From assembly GCA_037179335.1 (NCBI GenBank), contig JAKZHN010000001.1:682001-746000 (forward strand): a stretch of DNA of 64,000 nucleotides, written 5' to 3'. Both the position numbers and the translations under genes were made by a program. The notes under the pieces were generated by a model that was given only the letters and a program-made list of their open reading frames with translations, was not told the origin of the DNA and did no database searches. This document shows positions 1 through 12,279 of the stretch, one piece after another. Within the stretch, counting starts at the first letter, position 1. Each line of letters begins with the position of its first letter. The stretch is from Cyclaneusma minus. Taxonomy: Eukaryota; Ascomycota; Leotiomycetes; Marthamycetales; Marthamycetaceae.

Positions 1-1667
1 CGATCTTGAGCAACCAGGAGACGCGAGACAAATATGACAACGAAGTCAAGCTTATGGAACTTAGAAAGGAGCTTGGTAAGAGCGGCCCAGCCCCCGAAAT
101 CAGAACCGCCGAGCCACGACCCTCAACCTACAAGGCGAGACCCCAAGAGCCATCGAAAACGAAGATCTACGTGAATACTCCACCGCGATCGTGGGAGGAC
201 AATATCCACACACGCGTTTACGACGAACCGCCCCGTAGTTCTCGAAAGGCGACTGGCTACGATGACCGCAAATACACCTCTTCGCGTGAAGAAGAGCTGA
301 GGCGAGCAGCGAAGCGTATGACAGAAGAGAGAGAAAGAGAAGAGATGAAGGAACGGGAGAGGGAGAGGGCTGAGAGAGAATACCGACGACAGAAGCACGG
401 CGATAGCAAGAAGTCGAGGGACAAGGAGAGGAAGAAGAGCACAGAAGAGAAGCATGCCACCCGGTCACGAACTGTTTACGCGGAGGACCAGGACGACTCT
501 AGTGATGACAGAAGACGATCTGACAAGGAGAGGAGGTCTAGTCGCAAAACCGAAGAGTCTCGACGGGAGAAGGAGGAAACGCATCAGAAGATCCGCACCG
601 CAGAGAAAATTCTCGCAGCTGCAAAGAAGATGAAAGCTCAGGAGGTGGAAGAGTCGTATCGAACGGCGAAGGTCAACGATCACCAGGCTACGGCTCTAGA
701 GTACATGCAGGCACGTCGGAGTGCTGCAACAGGTGGAGAGACATCGCCACGTATTGGACTCAGTCGAGCTCAGACGTTCCAAGAGCCTTCGTACAACGTG
801 CGTTATGCCTCTGCTGAAGTCAGGCCATCCGTGTCTTCTCCCTATGCCTACGAAGATGTGGATTTGTCGCGTCGCTCTTCTGGACATACCAGTAGACGTA
901 CAGCAGAACCGGTTGCAAGCCCAATTCCATCCAAATCGTCTAGAAAAGATAGGAAGGGCTCGGTAGATCCTTATGTCATGGATGCTTCTCCCTCGCCCGC
1001 TTCCAAGAACCCCACCCTTCGAACCTATTCATCAGCGCCACCCATTGTACCTGATAGCAGTCGTGGCCATCCAGCTCGATCCAAGACTATGCAGCCCGAG
1101 TACGTGAGCAGCCGCCCAATGGACACGCCTCCAATGGCCCGAGCCCAAACATTTGCTACCCCAAGTAAGTCTACCCGCGGTAGCAAGCTGAAGACGCCCG
1201 TGGAGTACGACACGAGCGACTCGTCTTCTGATTCAGAGCCCGAACTGCCCCGTCGTCGTGCAGAACCAGAGCCCGTCCGCTATATTATCAATGACGGTCG
1301 TGCCATGCCCCGTCAACGCAGTGACCGCGAAGACAGCGGCTACTTCGACATGCGAGAACGCAGTGAGTCACCACGCGGTACGCCGCAAATTCCTCGTCGT
1401 AGTAATGAACGCGACCGCCCTGCCGAACGTCCCCAACTGCACCGTACCTACGAGTCTGCCAGATCGCCGCATCACACATACTACTCGACTTCGCCTACTG
1501 AAGCAGCGCCTGTCAGACCCAAGCTGGCCAGAGAGACTAGTTCGTCGCGAACGAGCAGTCGTAAGACTCCAGGATACACTGCCAATGTGTCGTATTCTGC
1601 TCCATTGCGAGATCCTGTTTATGTCAACTATCCGATGCGAACTCGTGAGGTTCGAGCTGGATCTTAG
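1..1667 (+). CDS. 3' part of a gene for a charged, intrinsically disordered protein (runs off the left edge)
   Basis: The frame is open to the left edge and the first Met-like codon at base 6 is TTG, so the true start lies outside the window. The visible 553 residues are low in hydrophobic residues. Residues 90-220 are rich in Arg, Glu and Lys in runs that look like a long charged helix or coiled coil. After that come Ser/Pro/Arg-rich stretches with many possible phosphorylation sites up to the stop at 1667. I see no enzyme motif, signal peptide or membrane segment. Such composition is typical of fungal scaffold or RNA-associated proteins, but I do not recognise the family. No intron is visible in this part. 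Antisense open frames at 100-683 are by-products of the biased codon use. Confidence 0.75.
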   Translation, partial: ILSNQETRDKYDNEVKLMELRKELGKSGPAPEIRTAEPRPSTYKARPQEPSKTKIYVNTPPRSWEDNIHTRVYDEPPRSSRKATGYDDRKYTSSREEELRRAAKRMTEEREREEMKERERERAEREYRRQKHGDSKKSRDKERKKSTEEKHATRSRTVYAEDQDDSSDDRRRSDKERRSSRKTEESRREKEETHQKIRTAEKILAAAKKMKAQEVEESYRTAKVNDHQATALEYMQARRSAATGGETSPRIGLSRAQTFQEPSYNVRYASAEVRPSVSSPYAYEDVDLSRRSSGHTSRRTAEPVASPIPSKSSRKDRKGSVDPYVMDASPSPASKNPTLRTYSSAPPIVPDSSRGHPARSKTMQPEYVSSRPMDTPPMARAQTFATPSKSTRGSKLKTPVEYDTSDSSSDSEPELPRRRAEPEPVRYIINDGRAMPRQRSDREDSGYFDMRERSESPRGTPQIPRRSNERDRPAERPQLHRTYESARSPHHTYYSTSPTEAAPVRPKLARETSSSRTSSRKTPGYTANVSYSAPLRDPVYVNYPMRTREVRAGS

Positions 1668-4271
1668 ATCCAGTTCTCACTTCCAACCAAGTCATCCGTT
1701 TGAAGTAGGCCTTTGCAACCCTCAGCATAAGTAGGAAATAGGTCCTCACACCCCTCTATGGCACACCACTCCCGTATCTCGCCTCACTCTCCAACATCGC
1801 GAGACTCTTGACGAAACGACGAATACAGTAACGAACCATCTTTCTTTTCCCGCTCTCGACATTCCCCTATTTGCCGCATGGACATCAGCATTCTCTTCTC
1901 GATTCTCCTGCATAGCGCTCTTTCGAAAAGCGCTTGGGCATTTCTGTACTCATGGAAATTCACATTCTCTTCTCATGATGCTTCCCACGGGATCTGCATT
2001 ACACAGTAGTTTTGCACCTTCCAGGCATTCCTCACATCCCCCACGGCGTTTTTTGATGACATGGAATCGGTATGGGATCGACAGACTTTGCATGGAATGG
2101 AATGGATACACACGGCTTTCTCTCTCTCGAGTACATATTGTTGAATGGTTCTTCTTCCTTTAGAGGAATTTTATGAGATGATGGAAGGGAGATTAGAGAA
2201 CCACAGCCTTGACTTGAGAACTTTGAGCTCATCCGGCTTGTTGGGTGCGGAAGAAGTGAGCATACGGAAAGTCTTTTTTTCGTATGATCAAGGGATACTC
2301 TATGGGTCTATTCTAATGATTCGATGAAACTATGCATAGAAGCAATGGATTCGGCATCTTGTCATACCACTGAATGGTTATCTGTGGCTTTTTGAAAGTG
2401 ATTCTACTCTTATACTTTCGTTGTTCTCTTTGGCTTTCAACCGTCGCCCTTTGTCCTTCACAGCAGATTGATTGTTAGAAATCCTGAAGTCTGAAGAGCA
2501 GTCAGCTCTGGTTCCTGACTCCGTTTCTAATCTCCACTTTGCAATATCTGTCCTGACACCTGTGCCGTCCCTTTTTGAGGCTGGGTTCTGGGTTCCCTTC
2601 GACGGGCCGGATATGCTTTTTCATGCGTAGGGTTTGTGTAACTCGAGCTCCTACCCCCCAGGACTGAAGTCCTCCCCTTTTCCAGCCTTCAACCTTTAAA
2701 CAAGCGAGTTTTGCCAATTGTCTCTCTCTTTCTACTGACTTTGATTCTGGTTTCAAGTTAATCCGGACTTCCGAACTGTCCAAGTCACTCCTTCGCAGCA
2801 CCTCAGCTTCTGGCAGCATGCCTAAACACCCATTTCCAAACTTCAACATCCAGGCAGACGGATATTCTGAAATGCGTTCATCTAACCTCTCGATTCTGAT
2901 TCCAACTTGATCCAGATTTCCATTAAAGCTATAGAGCCACAATCATCCCCCCACAGTCCAGCCTCTTCAGCTCACCGTTACACGCATGCCTGAATCCGTT
3001 CTGGGACGGGCCGCAGCCTATCACTTCACTATTCGAGATCACAACCATCACAGCCTCGTCTTCAGTACAAAGCCAAGCCGCTGCCAGGTAGATTGTGCAT
3101 GCGGGAATCAGCAGGAGAGGATGTCCTTTGGAACCACAGGCTTCCTGTAGACGCACGGGCTGAGCTTTCAAAACTGTGTCTTCCCTTCCTGCCTTTCTCC
3201 CATCCTCTCATCCGTTCCTCCCCTGTTCCAACGGCGAATACTGTTCCCACCAGCGACTACAACTGCTGTTCCGACGGCAGCACCACAAAGCCTAAGCCTC
3301 GTCATCCAATATCCCTCCGCAACCTCCACTTCATCATCATCAATCCGCGAATTCCCCTGCAACCACTTCGACCTCTTCCCGCACCTCCCTTTACTTGCAC
3401 GAAGCCTGTCCCCAAACCACCGACCACTCAACCGCTATTGGCGCCTCTCTCGGCGCCATCCCAGGCACAGCTCTTCATCGCCTCCCTCTCCGCCCTCGTC
3501 ACGTACCGCAAACCAAAAAACCCCGCAATCCCAGTTCCGGCAAATATCAACTCCAAAATCAAGGATGCTGGGAATTAACGAATTTTCCGGAAAGTAACGG
3601 ATCTGCCGGGAAAATTCAACATTGGTGCTGTGACGCACACCGGACCTAATAGCCCAAGTGATTACAATGCCGATTGCGAAGAGTTCAGGCGGAGATGAAG
3701 ACAGACTGAGGAACCGCGGGAGAGAGAAGCGCAGGGGTTGGCGAGTGCGAGGAAAGCGGTGAGAGCTGCTCTAGTCTTTCAATTCTGCGACCGGCAAATG
3801 AAAAGCAGATGGTAGGGTTCGATTGGGTCTTACGGCTGCAGGATATACGTAGTGCTGGTTTGGAGATAAGTAGAGGAGGGAGGATGTTGGAAAAATACAT
3901 CACACTGCTCTTCTCCAAGAAGTACCCTACCGAGTTAGAGGTATCTGTGGCGTGTTTCAGGTTCCTTTTATATACCCATCTAGCATGGCAGGAACGAACC
4001 AAGGTAATCAGGAGCAAACAAGTATTTATGAGTCAGCCATTCACTCATTTATGACTGCACGATTTGCCAATTTCATGCTCTGACGTGCTTTCTTCTAACT
4101 TCCATCTTGCAAATGAGACCTAAAAGTCTCTTTCCAAGACTCGCAATCGAGTCTTCAAAACCCAGCCAGCCTAGCAAGAACAAATGCTACCAGCTACCCA
4201 TTGCAAGCCCCACAAGAAGACACTATCAACATCTCTCCTCATCATCTCAAGCAACTACTTTCAACAACCCA
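1668..4271. other. Intergenic, no supported gene
   Basis: This 2.6-kb stretch lies between two converging genes. Several short frames are open on both strands (for example 2502-2942 minus, 3093-3578 plus, 3685-4017 minus). None has a recognisable motif, a consistent codon pattern or a clear splice extension. A hydrophobic segment can be read on the minus strand at about 3480-3600, but stops surround it and no start is evident. I see nothing else of note. Confidence 0.5.
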
Positions 4272-6352
4272 TCAAATCCAGTTTCCCCCCTGCTTTCTCA
4301 CGGCATCATCAGCACTCATCCTGCTATTCGCCTTCTCAACACTATTCTTCCTCAGCCTTCCCACCAATCCATTCTCCCCTGTCGTCGCTGCCAGAGTATT
4401 TCGCGATTTCGCAAGCGCCGACGGAGACTGGCTTTCAAGCTGTAAGCTCTCATCCAAGTTGGTCAAATAATCATGCAATGTCACTGACCTCAGCCACTCG
4501 CCTTCCGTCGGAGCAAGCACATGCGGGTTCTCTTCACCATTCTGAGCATCGGCTGTCAGATATTGAGATTCGTGAAGAAACTTGCTTCGGAGGGATTGCA
4601 TGCGTGGTGGCGAGAGGAGGACGTGCGGGTCGGGGCGTGCACTGGAACGGCGGACGGTGATGTTGGGGGAGATGGCGGTGAGGCCGAGGGAGCTGGGAGG
4701 TTGGTCGTTGGGATGGGTGAAGGAGAGGAGGAGTGGGGAGGTTATGAATGGGGATGAGAAGGGGAGAGCGTTGACGCTGTGGGAGGTGGGGGCGGTGTGG
4801 AAGCTCTGCGAGGGCGAGGTGTCCGTGGATGGGGAGTCTACGAGGAGAGATAGATCGGTGGACGCAGCGGGGATTCCAATACTAGCAACACCGAAAACAT
4901 GTGGTGGTGAGTCGCCTGGGTCTTCTTCCACGTATTCGCGGAGCGAGGGCGTGATGGAAGGGGCTAGCGATTCCGCAGAGGACTTGCGGGATTCGCGGGT
5001 GAGAAAGCTGTCGGATCGCGTACTGGGTGAGGCTACAGGAGAGTGGAACACGTCGCCACCAAGTGCCCTGTACGAAGGAACCTGGCGTAAAGGACGAGGG
5101 CCTTGAGGGCTTTGGTGCTTGATTGGAGGCGTGGGATTTCGATACTCCGTTTCTTTGGGCTCCTCAGTGACGAAGGGTCGACCGTAGACGTCCGCATTGC
5201 GCTGCATTATCGCTTTCAGGTTGCTAATAGCTCTCTTTTCCTGCAAAGCTGCTTCTTCAGCAAGTGTCTCTGCATATGTCAGGGAACTAGCGCGGGAATG
5301 ACGGGGAATCGAGTTGGTATTGCCACTGGGAATACCACTTGAAATGCGAATACCACTGAGGATGCCATCTGTTGTGCTGCTGCTCAGGGTCCGGGGGTGG
5401 TCAAGCGAGATCAGTTGAAGATCCGTAAGGCTTTCCCAGCTGCGGTAATGGAAGGAGAAGGTGGCGTAAGGGGCTTCCTTGGGTTCAATAAGCACCCAGT
5501 CGTAGAAGCGAGTGTCCTCGGGATTTTCAAGCATGCCGCTGCTGGGAAGACTGTCTCTGGCTTAGCTAGAAGATTAGAGTCACATGGAACTGCACGAAGC
5601 TTACCTGATGCCGTATTTTGGCTGTCCACGGAAACTGGGAATTTCAGGCATTCTTCTCCTCCTAGCGTTGGCACGGAAGATCTGGATTTGGATTTCACCT
5701 CCGTGGTTCGCGGCTGCTTTGGCTTGCTTCTCGGCCGCCGGATCATCATTCTCATCGGAAGCGAAGTAGAAAGCCCTACTTTCCAATCCTTCATCATGAG
5801 CATCTTCATCGTTGATGCCGTGATTGAACGAGTCTCCGGGCTTGTACAAGGCTCTCATACACTGACCGGAAGGTCTGCGGTTGGGATCAGTTCCCCAGGA
5901 TGTGACATGACGACCGTCCATGGAGAGTTTGAAGAAGTAGAGATAGTCGTCAGGGGACAAAGCCTCAACAGCCCATCTGATCCAGAATCGTGTTCCTGTG
6001 GCATTGATCAGTAAGCTGTTAATAAACAGCAAGCAAGAACTCGTGGAGTGTTCAATGAAACTCATTGCACCCGGCGCGGGCAGATAACAAAACTCGAGTA
6101 GACTTTCATACCAGCGATTGACGGGATGTAAACAGAAACATAGGGCTTTCTTCCCAGGATCCTGTCGGCCTTGCTAATGGAGACCATAGAGGGAGACGAT
6201 GATGGTGAGGCTGACTGCGCGTCTTCCTGGTTCAGAATGGGCTCATCGTCAGGCACTGCAGCGGCGGTGGTATCAGGATGGGGGAATTCGGAGTGGGGCT
6301 GCATTCCCCATTGCGACATGACAGCGATGGTGACATTGCGGAATTTGACCAT
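4272..6352 (-). CDS. Conserved ascomycete protein of unknown function, 633 aa, three exons
   Basis: Spliced on the minus strand: exons 6352-6112, 5995-5605 and 5541-4272, with GT-AG introns of 116 and 63 bp. Both junctions keep phase and join conserved sequence. The start ATG at 6352 has a good context (CACCATGG) and opens with MVKFRNVTIAVMSQWGM. The first 240 residues match a family I know only as conserved fungal hypothetical proteins: an N-terminal strand with VSVYIPSIAG, then the core FFKLSMDGRHVTSWG, a GQCMRALY segment and an RANARRRR basic patch. After exon 2 the protein continues with YDWVLIEPKEAPYATF and then a long Ser/Pro-rich disordered tail to residue 633. There is no membrane segment or signal peptide. 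The family is broadly conserved, which suggests a basic cellular or regulatory role; its biochemistry is unknown to me. The open frames on the opposite strand are shadows. Confidence 0.85.
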
Positions 6353-7144
6353 GGTGACTTTGGGAAGGGGGGAACTCTCGGGACGCAATCGGCGAGACGT
6401 GAGTGATGAGGAGCGCAGAAGTTGGAAAGAGACTTTCTCAAGGTACGAATCAAGCGACGAGCAGCTAAAGATTGGAAGGTCTCGCGGGATTTAAAGGGAA
6501 GCGCAATTCGGGGAACGGACAAGATCAGTGCCGGATTTAAGGGAGATTGGAGCGACACAGTTCACATGTGCATGGTGTTGTCGCCGATGGAGGAAGTCGC
6601 CAGCACCGTTCCTTCCCTGACAACAGTACCGCGAGCCTGGTTTTTCCAATCTGAGCACGAGGGACCAAACTCTCCCAGCGACACTTACCGGTTGCGGCAA
6701 ATTAAAGGGAGAGAAGGACTGTTGCCTGTTTCATGACATAGGAATCAGAGTTGTGAAGTCGATGTCGTATGGGGACGCTCTTTCCATAGGACAGAAAAGA
6801 CCGGCCGAGAACTTCAATCACATCTGATGTTTCCCTCTCGCACAAACACTCACTTCCCACCTGCTTGATAAGCCATCCAAGAATAGAATGCTAATCATAG
6901 GCACCTGCCTCACCTGCGATGACCAGCTCAGCCGGAACTGATTGTAGCCTAGTTGTCCTACATGGCGAGTTAACATATACATCCCTAATCAAAATAGGGG
7001 AAGCTGGGTCGGGCCGCAAACTGGGTAGCAAGACAGTTGTCAAAAGCACTTGAAAGCCAGCATCGATTCCTCTGAACACCTTCGACGCGAATACGCCTAT
7101 GTACAAGCCAGGCTGTAGTTCCGCCGATCGGCCCAAACACCCAT
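6353..7144. other. Intergenic / promoter of the conserved fungal gene
   Basis: This 0.8-kb stretch lies upstream of the minus-strand gene that starts at 6352 and downstream of the NDUFS5 stop. Open frames here on both strands lack coding character. I see no distinct regulatory element. Confidence 0.4.
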
Positions 7145-7620
7145 CTATTTCGAACCCAGCACCGCCTTGGTGTCCTCCTCCTTGTCCAGCAGTCCCAAGT
7201 TCCTTATGGCACCAGCCTTTGGCGCATCTTCTCTGGCAAAGTTTGCCTCTGCCTTGCGGTATGCGGCTTGGAGTGATTTCGTTCTCTCGGCCTGATGATC
7301 GTATCAGTACTTCGATGCGCCTTGCAATCCAGGGGAATGGGTCGGCGTGACGGACCTCTTTCTTGTGGTGTAGGCACTCGTAGTAATCTTCCAGGGCGGG
7401 AGCGCACTTGAGCTTGCCGGTCTCGTCCTCGTTGTTGCTGTTCACGGCGTAGCAAGCCAGCATTTCTTGCCAGAAGGGAAAGCAGCGGGACACGCCTGTT
7501 GGGAGAGCAAGATCAGCGAATTGAAAGACAAAAGTTCAGAAATAGCAAAAGCTCATAGGCCAATTGACCGCATATAATACCACATCACTTACCGCCATTG
7601 AGTCCGTAGCCTGAAGACAT
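7145..7620 (-). CDS. NDUFS5: NADH:ubiquinone oxidoreductase 15-kDa subunit (NDUFS5 family), 104 aa
   Basis: An accessory subunit of mitochondrial complex I on the intermembrane-space side. Spliced on the minus strand: exons 7620-7593, 7495-7356 and 7291-7145; all junctions are GT-AG and in phase. The protein starts MSSGYGLNGG. It holds a twin CX9C motif, the hallmark of proteins imported and oxidised by the Mia40 system: CFPFWQEMLAC and CAPALEDYYEC, each with nine residues between the cysteines. The CLHHKKE sequence that follows and the AAYRKAEA helix are typical of fungal NDUFS5. Length (104 aa) fits the family. It is divergent from SEC39 and shares a short intergenic region with it. The longer unspliced reading of exon 2 into intron 2 is not the real product. 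Confidence 0.93.
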
Positions 7621-7896
7621 GATCAACGCTGGTTCTTGGGTGGAGAGCTCGGAGCCGGCGAGGTGAGGTTGCTTAGCATCGCGGCTCTGTCATTTGGCCG
7701 CAGGGGCCAGCCGCTCGGCCCACATGACGCATGGCTGCCTTCGATGCCAGGCTGCACTTGCTATCGCGCCGAGCATGCCAAGTTCCCATCAATGCCAACA
7801 AGACCACATCGAATTTCCCTACATTCTGCTTTTTTTCTATGACCGTTGCTCCAAACACGACAAGACTTCTGTGGTGACTGCTGGTCCCCGCACAGG
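7621..7896. promoter_or_regulatory. Shared divergent promoter region, NDUFS5 / SEC39
   Basis: Only 276 bp separate the two start codons, so both genes must be driven from this region or from overlapping neighbours. I cannot point to a specific factor site with confidence; no TATA box is evident. Confidence 0.5.
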
Positions 7897-10800
7897 ATGG
7901 CGGGCGAAAAGCTGTCGGCAGCGAAAGCAATCCTGCTAGCTGTAGAAGCTGCCTCCAACGCCGATGTTGCGACTCTACGCCAGCTCAAAGCTCAGTATCC
8001 TACAGCTCTTAAGAACGATCTTATTCTGCGAATCCTACTCAGATACCTGCCCGAGAATGTCAACTCTTCGGAATATGTGCCTTTGCTTGAAGAGATCGCC
8101 GGCGTCAAATTCGAAGGCGAATCTCTCCCTATCAATTCTTCGTCCGTCGATGATCTGAGCGACGAAGAGGCGAAGGCGAGAGTCAACAAACTCCATCTAT
8201 CCAAGCTAGCTTGGCCCGGTGCCCCTGAAGAACTCGAAGACTCATTATCACTATTCCTCATTCACCGCTCCTACCAGATCGATGAACAGAATGGCATGAT
8301 CTGCCAGATACCCGAACTATTCGACCCCTTTCTCGAGCGATCTCCCATCATGAGGTCGTGGTTCATATCGACTGTCCTTCCTCTTCTCCGTTTCAATTTC
8401 GAATACTATCCTCAGAGTGCCGAAGTTACGACTCTCGAAGATATCGAGCAGATGAATGATCGTGACGGCATATCCTTCCTACTTTCGAAAACTGCGACCC
8501 CTGAACACGCTCAAGGAGATGGACCCAACCATGTCGGAAGGGATCTCAGGGGTCTTGTCGGACCTTGGATGTACGGGGATAGTAACAGGAAACGCCGGAA
8601 ACTCCGTCGAAACTCTGAGAGGAGCGGGCAGAATATACAGCCCCTGAGTGAGAAGGACGATACGGTTGAGGAAAAATGTCGAGGATGGGAGGAAGTTTTC
8701 AAGTGGCTTACTTCGCAAGCCACGACATCCTGGAATATCGCAGTACAAGGTATTGAAGATTGGGATGGTCCAGGTGATGTAGATTTCGGAGGCTACGAAG
8801 CTGGTTCTGGGACTTGGCTTGAAGAGGAGGAGCAGGCATTTCTTGAACGACGATATGCCCGTGCTGCCCTGGCATGCGCATATCTCATTCCCGAGTCATC
8901 TGTGGAGGCCATGAAAGGTATTCACAAGATACTAGCTCGCATCATTGCACTACTGGATTATGATCGAATACCTACTCTAGATGCAGCTGCATCGTTGTTA
9001 TCTCCAGTACCTACAGTCGTGTCAGAAGTGCAGTCTTCTGAGCACATCCGACACATTCGACGAGGTTTGCTAGAAGAGAGCAATATCCTGACAACACCTT
9101 CCGAGTCTGCAACGGCTTTTCTACATGCTTGTTTGATAAGTGCTTTCATCCTCACGCGAGCCGGGCACAAGTGCAGTATCAGCAGAGCTTGCGAAATGGC
9201 GCTTGCCCAAGATAAGCGTGAACAAACTGCAGAACTGCATCTGCTAATTCACGCTATCGGCCCGTCCACTGCAAACAATAAACAATGGATCCGTACAAGA
9301 AATGAGATCCTGTGGTTACGTGACTGGGGCGCGGAGGAACTCTCCGATCCTGATACTGCTCAACAAGGTCGAGGTGTTTTTGGTACTATCAAAAAGGACG
9401 CACTTGAAGCGGAGATACTGAAACTGCTTCTCAAGAACAATTGTGTGTATCCCCGCTCTCCTCGAGACGAATCTCACAGTTATTTGACTAATTGCTCCGC
9501 ACAGGCTACGACCTTGCCAGAGAGATCTATGAGAAGCCATCAGAGCATCCTTTATCTGCACAGCAGCTGAAAGAGATCGTCGTGGCCGCATCGATGAGTG
9601 CCTTCGATAATGCAACCAATGCGAATAGGACTCGAGGTGGGGTCAAGAAGGCAGATGAAATGTGAGCCACAGTTAAGCGTCTAGCATGTGAAAATGACTA
9701 ACATTGAGCTTCTTAGCATCCATGCTTTTCCAGAGACCCTACGAGGCTCATCAGAGGAGAAGAGAGGAGAAGCTCTGCTCAAACTCACCCACAGCATCGG
9801 TCAATACCGCCTGGTCCTGAAGCAAGGCGAGCCATTCCAGCCCGTCTACCTCAGAACCCACAAAGAGCCTCTCACGCTCCTCGGGAAAGTCCTGGAGCAG
9901 AACCCCAAAAGCTACACCAAGATCAAAGATATCATTGAGATGGCCCATCTCATGATTGACGCCGGCCTCACCAACCCCGAACTAGCTCGCGATTCTGAGC
10001 CCTCTGTCGAGATCACCGAGCAGATCAAGCAAGAAAAAGACGAAGCCACCGTCCGCATCACCAGCATGTGCGTCGACAACGCCCTCGCCGAAGACGACTT
10101 CGAAACAGCCTACTCGTACGTAATGAGCAGTCTCGAAAGCGTCGCACGCCCTGCCACCATTTCCGCCACTCCCTTTCCCAACGCACCAGCCGCGACTGGC
10201 AATACCGGCCTTGTTGCCGCTCTCCCCCCGAAAACCATCGACGACTGGTCCTGGCGCGCTGCGCTACAGACCGGCAAATACAAGCGCAACGACCGCACCC
10301 TCCGCCCGACCCACCTCGGCAACTCCCCCTCAAACCTAGAAATCCGCCACCTAGAACAGCGCATGGAATGTCTCTCCCTCGCCACCAAACTAGCTCCCAC
10401 AACCGCTTTAACCGAAGTACTAAACGTGTATCGCCGGTGCGAAGAAGAGCTTGAAACGAAGACGAAGCTGGAAGCGGAGGAGCAGGAGAAGTGGGATGAT
10501 AAGGGCGATCAGAGTTTGATGCCGGGAAGCTTTGATCGTGTGGTTCCTGCTGAGGCGCAGCGGAGCTCCGGTAGGCAGTTTGCTAGGCCTGATAATAGTA
10601 CGGCGAATGCTGCGGGTGCACAGGAAGAGGCGCCGATGAGCTTGTTTGATCTTACGAGGGCGAGTGCGGCGCAGGCGCAGAGGAGTCTGGGGGCGCTGAG
10701 TGCGCTGCAGGCTAGGGCTACAGGGAAGTTGAGGGGTGAAGGGCAGAGAATGTCGAGTGGTGGTGAGAGTGCGAGTGTGGGTGGTGACAATACTGAGACC

Positions 10801-11010
10801 GCGGAGAAGGAGAAGCCAGCTGGGGAGCCGAGAACGAGGAAGAGAGATCAGTTGGCGAATGCGGCGGTAGGGACGCTGGCTAGTGGGATTGGATGGGTGC
10901 TGGGCGCGCCGGCCGAGATGAGAAATCCGCAGCGGGAGAGCTCGGGGAGTGAGCAGAGGGCGAGGAGTCGGGAGAGGAGTCGTGAGAGGAGTCGTGAGAG
11001 GACTGGATGA
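7897..11010 (+). CDS. SEC39: Sec39-domain protein of the Dsl1 tethering complex, 998 aa, three exons
   Basis: Sec39 is a subunit of the Dsl1/NRZ complex, which tethers Golgi-derived COPI vesicles at the ER membrane. Exons are 7897-9442, 9505-9661 and 9717-11010, with introns of 62 and 55 bp; phases match and the total is 999 codons with the stop. I chose the ATG at 7897 (MAGEKLSAAKAILLA), the usual fungal Sec39 start, over the upstream ATG at 7846. The protein is mostly alpha-helical: an N-terminal AAKAILLAVEAASNADVATL segment, a YLPENVNSSEYVPLLEE segment, and exon 2 with YDLAREIYE and LKEIVVAASMSAFDNA. Exon 3 continues the helical domain. The last 250 residues are charged and low in complexity, ending in an Arg-Ser-Arg-Glu repeat. 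The yeast protein is shorter; this length is usual for filamentous ascomycetes. No transmembrane segment is seen. Confidence 0.88.
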
Positions 11011-12279
11011 GTGTGTGAGATTGTTCTTTGTGTGATTGCAGTTTGCACTATGGCCAGCGAGTCATCAGGGGGTTCTTATTGTTTCATGGATTAAGCATCA
11101 GGCAGGTATAGCGTTTGTACGGTCAGGAGGCTGGTAGCATTGTTTTTGCCTCTTGTGGTATACGCATGGGGGGCATGCATAGGCTTGTTTTGTTAAATTG
11201 ATACCACATCCAGTCGAGGCAAATCGAAATTGCTTGCATTTCGTATATCTGTCAACTTGTACTCCCGACATCCAGGGATAGGGCTCTCCGGTATGATTCC
11301 AGTCCACTAGGGCACTGAACATGGGCACTAATGTAGGGGAGTAGTGAGAGATGTTTACATGCACCCGTGAGTTTTACTTCCTGCAATTCAAAGACGCTAA
11401 TTAGGCTATCATCTCAATTCATTGGGAAAAGACCAGGTGGGACGCATCACGTAAGTCACCGAGCAGAATCGAAGATACCCAAACTCTTGACCCTTGACCT
11501 CGTATGTTATTTCCTTCCCTCACAATTCCTGCGATATCTCGTCTTTGGCTACCTCCTAGTGGAAGTTCAGGTAGCCCATATAGCGAAGAGTATTCGCATT
11601 TTTCCACCAATTGGAGAATTAGACCAAGCCAACATCTTTGCGCATATGTAAGGCGAAAACGTGGCTTGAAAATCAAGTCAAGTCAGGAAATCATTCCCGA
11701 ATGCAAGTTACCGGGTACGCGATTAGACTGGTCACTGGCCAGCATGCATCTGCAGCTTGCTCTCTTCTGAATGGTATGTTACTTGCAGCCTGCAGGCTGT
11801 TGTGGCTGGGATGACCCCCACGGCCCCACCCCCATTCCCCAAAGTCTGAGCCCGCCGCTCGAGCTATTGTGATTTGTGAGAGGTTTTGAACCTCATGAGT
11901 CTGAGTCTTACCTAGGTCCCGAGGGGCTGGATCCCAGCCGGTCGTATTGCCATATGCAATTGCAGTTGCATCTTGCCGCCCGGCTCTAGTACTCTACGTG
12001 TACCCTATAGATAACGATGCATAGAGATAAATCATCTCTGTTAGTTATCTGGTTTGTGGGTCACCGCTGACCTCAACGCTGGATTTTACTGTTTGCTCTG
12101 CAAGCAGCAAGGGGCGTGCAGAGCAGGGGTGGTGCAGACAAACGCTTAGTAATTGGGTCCTGCGCAGAGCTTTGAGCCTTCGACCTGTCTAAGTTATTTT
12201 TCGCTGCGAGGAAAGGCTCATTACATGTGTTTGAGCTACGGAAGGGAACCCACAGCAAGTACCTATCATCCCATGTCGA
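11011..12279. other. Intergenic, promoter side of the APH-fold kinase gene
   Basis: No coding region is supported. The short frames at 11367-11770 and on the opposite strand lack motifs. It contains a C-rich stretch at about 11810-11845 and a nested inverted repeat at 12009-12050, which is listed separately. Confidence 0.4.
12009..12050. promoter_or_regulatory. Nested inverted repeat with GATA motifs upstream of the kinase gene
   Basis: The outer arms are AGATAAC (12009-12015) and GTTATCT (12044-12050); the inner arms are AGAGAT (12023-12028) and ATCTCT (12034-12039). Both outer arms hold a GATA core in opposite orientation, which is the kind of site fungal GATA factors (AreA/SreA type) bind. 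It lies about 230 bp before the first ATG of the kinase ORF. Function is inferred only. Confidence 0.35.

Noticed and set aside
100..683. Antisense ORFs over the first gene
   Set aside because: Leu/Ser-rich complements of Arg/Glu-rich coding sequence; shadows only.
3093..3638. Possible small gene on either strand
   Set aside because: Overlapping open frames on both strands, no start or splice model that holds a hydrophobic segment in frame, and no family recognised.
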